This document shows positions 15,996-23,620 of a stretch of DNA of 64,000 nucleotides, piece by piece. The notes under the pieces were generated by a model. That model searched no databases, had not been told where the DNA came from, and saw only the letters and a program-made list of their open reading frames with translations. Source of the DNA: Henriciella sp045287255. Lineage in GTDB: Bacteria > Pseudomonadota > Alphaproteobacteria > Caulobacterales > Hyphomonadaceae. The first letter of the stretch is position 1; every line of letters starts with the position of its first letter. The stretch spans positions 2,914,001 through 2,978,000 of the forward strand of contig NZ_CP137142.1 in NCBI RefSeq assembly GCF_045287255.1. The letters are read 5' to 3'. Both the position numbers and the translations under genes were made by a program.

Positions 15996-17564
15996 TTAGC
16001 TGACGCGGCGGTCGTGTCCGGCCCAATAGGGCTCCCGCAAATCCTTGCGCAGGATTTTACCCGACGGGTTGCGCGGCATAACCTCAATCGTATCGACGGT
16101 TTTCGGGCATTTATAGCCTGCAATCCGCTCGCGCGCCCATGCGATCACGCTATCCGCGCTTGGATTGGTGCCCTCTTTGGGAACGATGATGGCTTTGACG
16201 GCCTCACCCCATTTTTCGTCTGGAACGCCAATCACGGCGACATCAGCAATATCCGGGTGCCCGAAGATGGCGTTTTCGACCTCTGCTGGATACACATTCT
16301 CCCCGCCTGAAACGATCATGTCTTTCACGCGGTCATGGATGTAGAGGAAGCCGTCCTCATCGAAATAACCAGCATCGCCGGTATAGAAGAAACCATCCTT
16401 GATGCTCTCTTCAGTCGCTTCGGGGCGGTTCCAGTAGCCTTTCATGATGAAGCCGGACTTGATCACGATTTCACCGACCTCTCCTGTCGGAACCGGATTA
16501 CCCTCACCATCAACACAGCGCACAACGGCTGTCGGCCACGGCACCCCGCAGGAGCGTAGCTTGCCCCAGGCCGGGTCATGCGCTTCAGGCGGCAGGAAAG
16601 TGCCTGCGCCAACTGTCTCGGTCAGGCCATAGAGCTGGGTAAAGCGCGCGCCCATGACCTCGACGGCGGTTCGTAGCAGGTCTTCAGTAATCGGGCTGGC
16701 GCCATAGAAAACCTGTTTCAGGCTGGAATAATCACGGTTCTTGAAAGTTGGATGCTGGGTCAGGATCAGGATGACTGCGGGGACCCAGAAGGCGTGAACG
16801 ATGTTCTGGCTCTCAATCAGGTCAAGGATGGCGGTCGGATCAATCTCCGGGAGGACAACGGTTTTCGCGCCCTGTGCGGTTGCAAGGATGCCAACATTGA
16901 CGCCCGCAACGTGGAAAAGCGGCATGGCGTTCATCACCGCTTCGCCCGCGCCATAGCTCGACCATTCCAGAATGCTGGCTTGCTCAAAATAATCCCGGTA
17001 ATTGCCATTGGTCAGCATGACGCCCTTGGGCAAGCCTGTTGTACCCGAGGTATAGAGCTGGATGACATCATCATTTTCGAAGGTTTCCAGCGCCGGGTCG
17101 GTATCGTCCTGCGCGTCGCGCCACTGCGTATATTCCGACCAGCCCTCGCGTGTGCCTTCAACCGTGATGATATGCTGCAGATGCGGGCATTCATCCTTGA
17201 TGGCCTCAATCATGTCGAACCATTCAGGCCCCACGAACAGGACTTTGACCTGTGCATCCGACAGGATGAATTGAACCTCAGGAGCGGCGAGCCGGGTGTT
17301 CACACCATTCATCACCGCGCGGATTTTCGCGCAGCCGAACATTTGCTCATAGTAAACGGCGGTATTCTTCGCGAGATAACCAACCCGCTGGTCAGGACCA
17401 ACGCCCAGAGCGCTCAGGCCGTTCGCGACTTGCGAAGAGCGTTTGTGGAGATCGGTAAAACTGGTTTCCTCTCCCTTATACCAGAACGCAATCTCATCAC
17501 CGCGGATTTTAGCCTGATGGCCCGGAATATCGGCCACGTGCGGCATCGCTTTCACGTCCAGCAT
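15996..17564 (-). CDS. Fatty-acid/acyl-CoA synthetase (AMP-forming, FadD-like)
   Basis: A 522-residue ANL-superfamily acyl-CoA ligase. P-loop motif LYTSGTTGLPKGVMLTN near 178-194, LYGLTETVG adenylate motif, GWFYTGD-like FFYTGDAGYFDEDG, hinge IHDRVKDMIVSGGENV, and the catalytic Lys in NPSGKILRKDL near the C-terminus are all intact. It activates a carboxylic acid with ATP and CoA; related enzymes accept medium to long fatty acids or ring-degradation acids. First gene of the minus-strand group ending at 12965 and divergent from metY. Confidence 0.9.
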   Translation of the reverse strand: MLDVKAMPHVADIPGHQAKIRGDEIAFWYKGEETSFTDLHKRSSQVANGLSALGVGPDQRVGYLAKNTAVYYEQMFGCAKIRAVMNGVNTRLAAPEVQFILSDAQVKVLFVGPEWFDMIEAIKDECPHLQHIITVEGTREGWSEYTQWRDAQDDTDPALETFENDDVIQLYTSGTTGLPKGVMLTNGNYRDYFEQASILEWSSYGAGEAVMNAMPLFHVAGVNVGILATAQGAKTVVLPEIDPTAILDLIESQNIVHAFWVPAVILILTQHPTFKNRDYSSLKQVFYGASPITEDLLRTAVEVMGARFTQLYGLTETVGAGTFLPPEAHDPAWGKLRSCGVPWPTAVVRCVDGEGNPVPTGEVGEIVIKSGFIMKGYWNRPEATEESIKDGFFYTGDAGYFDEDGFLYIHDRVKDMIVSGGENVYPAEVENAIFGHPDIADVAVIGVPDEKWGEAVKAIIVPKEGTNPSADSVIAWARERIAGYKCPKTVDTIEVMPRNPSGKILRKDLREPYWAGHDRRVS

Positions 17565-17692
17565 CGTCTCACTCCCAAGTGTTGTTAGGGCGGCTAATCC
17601 GCCTCTTCAGTCCAGCAAGCTAGGCAAAACGTACCAAACGTCTAGGGATAGCGGCGTCGAAACAGAACATTTTTGCATGCAGGATTGATATT

Positions 17693-19003
17693 ATGACACA
17701 AGGCTTCTCTACCCGCGCGCTTCACGCCGGGGCTGCGCCAGATCCCGTGACCGGCTCACGCGCTCAACCCATTCACCAGACCACCAGCTTTGTCTTCAAG
17801 GATGCCGAGCATGCCTCAAAGCTGTTCGCGCTGCAGGAATTTGGCAACATCTATACTCGTCTTGGCAACCCGACGACGGGGGCGCTGGAGGAGCGGATTG
17901 CCAATCTTGAGGGCGGCACGATGGGCGTTGCCACAGCCTCAGGCCATGCCGCGCAATTGCTGGCCTTCCATGTCCTGATGGAGCCGGGCACCAAAATCGT
18001 GGCGGCCAAACAGCTTTATGGCGGGTCGATCAACCAGCTTGGCCATGCGTTCAAGAAGTTTGGCTGGCGTGTGGAATTCGTCGACATCAATGATGGTGCC
18101 GCGGTTGAGGCGGCGATGGATGACACTGTGCGCGTGATCTTCTCTGAAAGCCTCGCCAATCCGGGTGGTGTCGTCACGGACATGGCGCAGGTTGCTGCGA
18201 TCGCGAAGAAGCATGGTGTCGTCTACATGGTCGATAATACAATGGCTTCGCCTTATCTCTGCCAGCCGCTGCAGCATGGCGCGAACATTGTGGTGAACTC
18301 GCTAACCAAGTTTATTGGTGGGCATGGCAATTCGATTGGTGGCATGCTGGTTGATGGTGGGAATTTCGACTGGAAAGCTCATGCCGACAAGTATCCGACC
18401 ATGGCGACACCGCAGGCCTATTATAATGATCTGAACTTTGCCGAAGGCTTTGGTGCGCTGCCGCTTGGCCCGGATGGCGCGGCGGTGGATATTGCTTTTG
18501 CGATTGCGGCGCGGGCGTTCAGCCTGCGTGACCTTGGCCCGGCACTCTCGCCATTTAACGCGTTCATGATCTTGACCGGGTGTGAAACCCTCCCTCTGCG
18601 CATGGATAAGCATTGCGCCAATGCGACTGCGGTAGCCGAATATCTGAGTGGGCATGAGAAAGTCAGCTGGGTTCAGTATGCGGGCCTAGCCGGGGATAAG
18701 TATCACGCGCTGGCGCAGACCTATTGTCCGAAAGGGGCTGGGGCGGTTTTCACCTTTGGCCTGAAGGGTGGACATGAGGCCGGGGTGAAACTGGTCGAGC
18801 ATGTGAAGCTGTTCAGCCATCTGGCGAACATTGGCGATACGCGCTCGCTGATCATTCACCCGAGCTCAACCACCCATAGCCAGCTTTCAGATGCGCAGAA
18901 AACCGCTGCCGGGGCCGCGCCCGACACGGTGCGCCTGTCAGTTGGGATTGAAGATGCCGCTGATATTATCGCCGATCTTCAGCAGGCTTTGGCAGTGATT
19001 TAG
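17693..19003 (+). CDS. metY: O-acetylhomoserine sulfhydrylase (PLP-dependent)
   Basis: A 436-residue Cys/Met-metabolism PLP enzyme that makes homocysteine from O-acetylhomoserine and sulfide. The family opening GFSTRALHAGAAPDP, the YTRLGNPTTGALEERIA segment, VDNTMASPYLCQPL and the PLP-lysine loop NSLTKFIGGHGNS are all present. Length and motifs fit MetY better than MetB/MetZ, though the sister activities are hard to separate by eye. The ATG has GCAGGA upstream. The 128-base divergent region with the acyl-CoA ligase gene shows no SAM riboswitch that I can recognise. Confidence 0.9.
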   Translation: MTQGFSTRALHAGAAPDPVTGSRAQPIHQTTSFVFKDAEHASKLFALQEFGNIYTRLGNPTTGALEERIANLEGGTMGVATASGHAAQLLAFHVLMEPGTKIVAAKQLYGGSINQLGHAFKKFGWRVEFVDINDGAAVEAAMDDTVRVIFSESLANPGGVVTDMAQVAAIAKKHGVVYMVDNTMASPYLCQPLQHGANIVVNSLTKFIGGHGNSIGGMLVDGGNFDWKAHADKYPTMATPQAYYNDLNFAEGFGALPLGPDGAAVDIAFAIAARAFSLRDLGPALSPFNAFMILTGCETLPLRMDKHCANATAVAEYLSGHEKVSWVQYAGLAGDKYHALAQTYCPKGAGAVFTFGLKGGHEAGVKLVEHVKLFSHLANIGDTRSLIIHPSSTTHSQLSDAQKTAAGAAPDTVRLSVGIEDAADIIADLQQALAVI

Positions 19004-19021
19004 AAAAAAATCGCGAGGGCG

Positions 19022-19048
19022 TGTCGATTTTGCTAAAGCTCGTTCGTC
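19022..19048 (+). promoter_or_regulatory. Candidate ECF42 promoter (TGTCGA-N17-CGTC)
   Basis: TGTCGA at 19022-19027 and CGTC at 19045-19048, 17 bases apart, about 50 bases before the DGPF gene. As I recall, ECF42 sigma factors recognise a TGTCGA -35 element and a CGA/TC-type -10 element, so the fit is close. The spacing also suits an ECF promoter. It would drive both the DGPF gene and the sigma gene, giving autoregulation. Confidence 0.65.
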
Positions 19049-19098
19049 TGGGTTGTGAAGGTTCACTCCTGAGCCCTCACAATCTTTAGGAGCACAAC

Positions 19099-19449
19099 AT
19101 GCAATATATCTGTCTAATCTATTCCGAAGAGCATCGCGAACCCCAGCCAGGCACAGCAGAGTTCAGCACCTACATGCAGGGTTTCGCTGACTTCACAAAG
19201 CGCGTTCAGGATGATGGCGTCTTTGTTGGCGGCGAGGCGTTACAGCCTGCCGTAACTGCCAGCACGGTCACACGGGAAAACGGTAAAGTTGAAACCATGG
19301 ATGGCCCGTTCGCCGAAACCAAGGAACAGCTTGGCGGTTTCTACCTGCTGGACTGCAAGGATCTGGATGAGGCGCTGAACTATGCTGCCATGATCCCAAC
19401 CACCAAGCATGGCCGGGTCGAGGTTCGCCCGATCATGATTTACGAATAG
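19099..19449 (+). CDS. DGPF/YCII-related protein
   Basis: A 116-residue YCII-like protein of the DGPF subgroup. Start MQYICLIYSEEHRE, the eponymous segment DGPFAETKEQLGGFYLLD near 73-90, and the end VEVRPIMIYE are all typical. The fold is a ferredoxin-like dimer; its biochemical role is unknown. TTTAGGAG precedes the ATG. Six bases separate it from the ECF42 sigma gene, a pairing found in many genomes, where DGPF genes are the usual targets of that sigma group. Confidence 0.93.
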   Translation: MQYICLIYSEEHREPQPGTAEFSTYMQGFADFTKRVQDDGVFVGGEALQPAVTASTVTRENGKVETMDGPFAETKEQLGGFYLLDCKDLDEALNYAAMIPTTKHGRVEVRPIMIYE

Positions 19450-19455
19450 ACGATC

Positions 19456-20706
19456 ATGCTGCCCCCACTCACACTCGACCAAACGATTGAGACAATCGTG
19501 CGGGAGGAGTGGGGGCGCATTCTCGCCAGCCTCACCCAATCGGTTGGCGATCTGCAATTGGCCGAGGATAGCTTGCAGGATGCGGTAGAAGTCGCGCTGC
19601 AAAAATGGTCAGAGCAGGGCCTGCCTGCATCACCTGCAGCCTGGTTGATCACGACGGCGCGCCGCAGGGCTGTTGATCGCCTGCGCCGGGCTCAGACTTT
19701 CGCCAAGAAGCAGCCTGACCTGTCATATCTCCTTGATCTGGAACGACCCGATGACATCGAATGCGATCTGGATGTGGTTCCTGACAAACGGCTGGAAATG
19801 ATCTTCACCTGCTGTCACCCAGCGCTGGAGGAAAAGACCCGGATTGCTCTGACCTTGCGGACTATAGGCGGGTTGACGACCGAGGAGATTGCCCATGCTT
19901 TCCTCGATAAACCGGGCGCCATGGCCCAGCGCCTTGTTCGCGCCAAAAAGAAAATCCGACTGGCCAATATCCCTTATGAAGTCCCCAGCGCTGATCTATT
20001 GCCAGAGCGTCTGCGCGGTGTTCTGGCGGTTATTTATCTGATCTTCAATGAGGGCTATGCGGCAACATCGGGTGTGGCCCTTACGCGTGTCGACTTGATC
20101 AAGGAGGCTATTCGCCTCGCTCGAATTATGCGGGACTTGCTGCCGAAGGAGACAGAGGTTTCAGGGCTTCTGGCGTTGATGCTGTTGCATGAGTCAAGAC
20201 GTTTGGCGCGGACAGGCCCAGACGGGGCAATGATTGCTCTTGAAGATCAGAACAGAGGCCTGTGGGACAGGCAAATGATCCTTGAGGGCACAAGCCTCAT
20301 TCAGGATACTCTGCGTCAGCAAAGGGTTGGCCCGTATCAGTTGCAGGCCGCGATCAGTGCCCTACATGTTGAGGCGGAATGCTGGGAGGTAACGGATTGG
20401 CCTCAAATCGCCTCGCTTTACAGCCTGCTCTACACCCTCCAGCCATCTCTTGTTGTGCGGATCAATCAGGCCATGGCGCTGTCTTATGCAAACTCGATTG
20501 AAGTGGCTTTGGACATGCTGGACGCGGCTGCGAATGAGCATGACCTGAGCGGGTACAGAGCCTTTCATCTGGCCAAGGCGGATTTGCTATCGCGCGCTGG
20601 ACGGCCTGATGAAGCAAAACCTTGTTTGGAAGCCGGGTTGGCGCTTGCGGAAAATGATGTTGAACGAGATTTCCTGACCAGGAAATTGGCAAACTTGGGT
20701 GAATAG
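19456..20706 (+). CDS. ECF42-type RNA polymerase sigma factor with C-terminal extension
   Basis: A 416-residue extracytoplasmic-function sigma factor. Sigma-2 region near 10-80 (EEWGRILASLTQSVGDLQLAEDSL, AAWLITTARRRAVDRLRR) and sigma-4 near 105-165 (TLRTIGGLTTEEIAHAFL, AMAQRLVRAKKKI), then a DUF6596-like and TPR-like extension of about 240 residues. This layout, with the adjacent DGPF gene, defines ECF42. There is no anti-sigma gene nearby; the extension is thought to control activity in this group. GST and PAN genes follow but have separate leaders. Confidence 0.93.
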   Translation: MLPPLTLDQTIETIVREEWGRILASLTQSVGDLQLAEDSLQDAVEVALQKWSEQGLPASPAAWLITTARRRAVDRLRRAQTFAKKQPDLSYLLDLERPDDIECDLDVVPDKRLEMIFTCCHPALEEKTRIALTLRTIGGLTTEEIAHAFLDKPGAMAQRLVRAKKKIRLANIPYEVPSADLLPERLRGVLAVIYLIFNEGYAATSGVALTRVDLIKEAIRLARIMRDLLPKETEVSGLLALMLLHESRRLARTGPDGAMIALEDQNRGLWDRQMILEGTSLIQDTLRQQRVGPYQLQAAISALHVEAECWEVTDWPQIASLYSLLYTLQPSLVVRINQAMALSYANSIEVALDMLDAAANEHDLSGYRAFHLAKADLLSRAGRPDEAKPCLEAGLALAENDVERDFLTRKLANLGE

Positions 20707-20787
20707 ATCGCCTTAGACAATCTTGCCCCTTCCCTTCCCTAACAAATCCCGCAAAATGCACTAAACTTGTCTGGGGAGGCATAAACC

Positions 20788-21735
20788 ATGGCGAACGCAC
20801 AAAGCATTATTCTGCACCAGTTTGAGCGCTCGCCCTTTTCAGAGAAAATTCGTCTTGCCCTGCGCATGAAGAATCTCGCTTGGTCCGCGGTGGAAATCCC
20901 GTCCATCATGCCCAAGCCAGACCTTATCCCGCTGACGGGCGGGTATCGGCGCACCCCGGTGATGCAGATTGGCGCAGATATTTACTGTGACACGCAATTG
21001 ATGCTGCCGGAGCTGGAGCGTCGGTTTCAGCTGCCCGCGCTTGACCTGCCAGGGCATGAGGGGCTGGCGAAAATGGTCGGGGCCTGGGTCGATACGAAAT
21101 GGTTCCAGACTTCAGTGGGCGTGATCTTTGGCGAAGTTGGCGACAAGATGCCGAAAGAATTCATCGAGGATCGCACGAAAATGTCGGGTCGTCCTTTTGA
21201 TGTTGACGCAATGAAAGCAGCTGCACCGATCCTCCGCGATCAATGGCGCACACAGCTCATGTGGATTGAAGAGCGGCTTGATGGTGGCCGTCATGCCGGG
21301 ACCGGAGATTGGCTGGTCGGGACCAAGCCGGGCCTGATCGATGTGCATGCCTTTATGAACCCATGGTTCGTAGAGAAGAATGTGCCAGATTTTCTCGAAC
21401 GCTGCTTTGAGGATGCCCCGCTGACGCGCAGTTGGTATGGGCGCCTAAAGGATTTCAGAGGTCAGGCCCCTGAAGAGATTAGCGGGCAAGATGCAATTGA
21501 TGTCGCTCATAGTGCGGCGCCACGTCTGAAACCGGCCTCAACCGCCCATGATTTGCGCGATTTTGAACCTGGTGAGCGTGTTGCAATTGCGCCGGATGAC
21601 TATGCAAAGGATTGGGTTGAGGGTGATCTGGTGATCGCCAATGCTGAGCGAGTGATCATTGCCCGGCAGGATGACCGCGCCGATAATCTGCATGTCCATT
21701 TTCCGCGTGTGGGCTATGTCCTGCGCCGGGTTTGA
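20788..21735 (+). CDS. Glutathione S-transferase family protein
   Basis: A 315-residue cytosolic protein with an N-terminal thioredoxin-like GST domain (HQFERSPFSEKIRLALRMKN, then RRTPVMQIGADIYCDT) and a helical C-terminal domain with WLVGTKPGLIDVHAF, where the buried N-capping Asp is visible. The last 70 residues (DLRDFEPGERVAIAPDDYA...) exceed a standard GST and look like a small extra domain. Substrate unknown. GGGGAGG lies 9 bases before the ATG. Confidence 0.85.
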   Translation: MANAQSIILHQFERSPFSEKIRLALRMKNLAWSAVEIPSIMPKPDLIPLTGGYRRTPVMQIGADIYCDTQLMLPELERRFQLPALDLPGHEGLAKMVGAWVDTKWFQTSVGVIFGEVGDKMPKEFIEDRTKMSGRPFDVDAMKAAAPILRDQWRTQLMWIEERLDGGRHAGTGDWLVGTKPGLIDVHAFMNPWFVEKNVPDFLERCFEDAPLTRSWYGRLKDFRGQAPEEISGQDAIDVAHSAAPRLKPASTAHDLRDFEPGERVAIAPDDYAKDWVEGDLVIANAERVIIARQDDRADNLHVHFPRVGYVLRRV

Positions 21736-21806
21736 AGTATAAACAACGCTTCCTTAACGCGCGCGTTTTACATTTTAGGCTAGCCTGTTTTTCGGGAGCC
21801 TGTTTC

Positions 21807-22970
21807 ATGCGTGCCATCATTCTTGTGCTTAGCGCTTTGTTTTTCATGGGTGCTGTGGCGAATGCCCAGACCAGCGTGGTGAAAGCAGGCAATGTTGTCC
21901 CGGTCAGCGAACGGTTGCCTGGGCATGAAGCGGATACATATCGGTTTGGTATTGCTTATAAAAGCATGCGTGGCACAACGCCGGGTCAGTGTGAAGCCGC
22001 CTGTAATGGTGATCAAAACTGCGCGGCATGGAGCCTTGTGCCCGCAACTTTTCAGATGGGACCGCGCTGTGAATTGAAGCGTAACATTGGGGCTCAAGAA
22101 TACCGCCCCGGCGCGGTCTCTGGTGTCGCTACGAAGTATCATCCGCGTCCGAAGACACCGCAGAACGCCTATGCCCGACCTGCTCCTGCACCTGCTCCTG
22201 CGTCAGCCCTTCGGCGCGCGCCAGCCGTGAGCACGCCGCCTGCGCCACGCCCCAAGCCGGTTACGCTTCCTAAGCCTGCGCCAAAACCGGTTGCGCCGCC
22301 AAAGCCGAACCCGAAATCCGTGACGGTTCCTGCCCCAGCGCCAAAACCAATTGCCAGCCCACAACCGAGCCCCAAGCCCGTTACGCGTCCGGTTGCACCG
22401 CCACAACAGCCTGTGCAAGTGGCTCCGGCCCCTCGCCCGCATCCTGCGCCAACGCGTCTGACGCGTCCAACCCAGCCCGTGGTACAGCCACAGCCTCGGT
22501 CTTCCCAAGGGTTAGAAGGTGGCCCGGTTAAGGTCTATCGCGCGCCAAGTCCTGCGCCTGCCCCTGTTGCGACGCGGCCCACACCAACGCCTGCACCGCG
22601 TCCAGCCCCGGCACCCCTGCCGATTACGCGACAGCCGCAACCTCGCCCTCAGCCGGTTGCCCCAAAGCCTGCGCCGCAGCCAGAGCGCCCAAAGCAGTTT
22701 GAGATGCAGCCATCAGCGGCTCAAGCGCCTCAGCCTGCTCCGCAACCTGCGCCAGTATCGCAACCAGAACCGATCACGATCGACCCGGATGTTGCGAGCG
22801 GGGGTGTTGCAACCGATCCTCCCGCCCCGATTTCACAACGCCGACGTGTGCCTTGGAATCAGCGGACCGGGAATGAACCAAGTTACTCGGTCGGCGACAC
22901 GGACTTTGTCCCAGGCGATGAGCAGGCGACAGCTGGCTTCCTTGGTGGTGTGCCGGACGAAGACGAATAG
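21807..22970 (+). CDS. PAN/Apple-domain exported protein with long Pro-rich tail
   Basis: A 387-residue exported protein: signal peptide (MRAIILVLSALFFMGAVANA), a PAN-like module at about 40-105 with the Cys pattern CEAACNGDQNCAAWSLV and RCELKRN, then some 220 residues of Pro/Ala/Lys/Gln low-complexity sequence, and a short polar C-terminus. PAN modules bind proteins or sugars; the tail could span or stick to the cell wall. The ATG at 21807 starts the signal peptide; an upstream in-frame codon at 21732 would add a non-signal stretch. Function unknown. Confidence 0.8.
   Translation: MRAIILVLSALFFMGAVANAQTSVVKAGNVVPVSERLPGHEADTYRFGIAYKSMRGTTPGQCEAACNGDQNCAAWSLVPATFQMGPRCELKRNIGAQEYRPGAVSGVATKYHPRPKTPQNAYARPAPAPAPASALRRAPAVSTPPAPRPKPVTLPKPAPKPVAPPKPNPKSVTVPAPAPKPIASPQPSPKPVTRPVAPPQQPVQVAPAPRPHPAPTRLTRPTQPVVQPQPRSSQGLEGGPVKVYRAPSPAPAPVATRPTPTPAPRPAPAPLPITRQPQPRPQPVAPKPAPQPERPKQFEMQPSAAQAPQPAPQPAPVSQPEPITIDPDVASGGVATDPPAPISQRRRVPWNQRTGNEPSYSVGDTDFVPGDEQATAGFLGGVPDEDE
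22165..22760 (+). repeat. Pro/Ala/Lys low-complexity coding repeats
   Basis: Imperfect tandem units coding PKPV, PAPKP and PQPAP-like motifs in the PAN-domain gene. The reverse strand of the same stretch gives spurious Gly/Arg-rich frames. No exact long repeat unit is preserved. Confidence 0.7.
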
Positions 22971-23032
22971 ACCTTGAAAGCTTCGGGGTGGAGCAACATT
23001 TGTCTCTCAAGAAGAGACAAAGGCGATCTGCA

Positions 23033-23620
23033 ATGTTTATCCAGACCGAACCGACCCCAAACCCGGAAACGCTGAAGTTTCTGCCGGGCCAACCCGTGAC
23101 AGGGGATACAGGTCCATATGACTTTGCCAGCCTTGATGAAGCCGGGACCAGCCCGCTGGCGCAGACTCTGTTTGATGTTGCCGGGGTCACGCGGGTCTTC
23201 CTTGGCGCAGATTTCATTTCCCTGACCAAGGATGCGGACAGCGACTGGAAACATGTGCGTCCGATGGCGCTTGCCGCGATCATGGATCATTTCGTTGCTG
23301 GCCTTCCGGTTATGGCAACAGGCGGCGCGGCGATGCCACAGGTTGAGGAAGGCGGGTCTGCTGATGATTATGAGGGCGATACCGCAGAGATTGTCAGCGA
23401 GATTATCGAGCTGATTGAAACCCGCGTTCGCCCAGCCGTGGCGCAGGATGGTGGCGACATTATCTTCCATCGGTTTGAACCTGAGAGCGGGATTGTCCAC
23501 CTCTCCATGCGCGGTGCCTGTGCGGGCTGTCCATCGTCCACGATGACGCTGAAATCCGGCATTGAGAATATGCTGCGGGCCTATGTGCCTGAGGTCACGG
23601 CTGTTGAGGCTGCTCTTTAG
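23033..23620 (+). CDS. NifU-like Fe-S cluster carrier (Nfu)
   Basis: A 195-residue Nfu-type protein. The Nfu N-terminal domain starts MFIQTEPTPNPETLKFLPG and the C-terminal NifU domain carries the cluster-binding CxxC in GACAGCPSSTMTLK. It accepts [4Fe-4S] clusters and passes them to target enzymes in the cytosol. The ATG at 23033 fits the family start; an open frame from 22988 adds 15 unlikely residues. The stop overlaps the convergent ABC-F gene by 4 bases. Confidence 0.93.
   Translation: MFIQTEPTPNPETLKFLPGQPVTGDTGPYDFASLDEAGTSPLAQTLFDVAGVTRVFLGADFISLTKDADSDWKHVRPMALAAIMDHFVAGLPVMATGGAAMPQVEEGGSADDYEGDTAEIVSEIIELIETRVRPAVAQDGGDIIFHRFEPESGIVHLSMRGACAGCPSSTMTLKSGIENMLRAYVPEVTAVEAAL

Noticed and set aside
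16752..17588. Plus-strand frame of 278 codons opposite the FadD-like gene
   Set aside because: Antisense to a gene with all ANL motifs; no ribosome site or known domain.
17565..17692. Possible SAM riboswitch ahead of metY
   Set aside because: I looked for SAM-II type features in this 128-base region and found no convincing stem plus conserved core; only weak ACGT repeats are seen.
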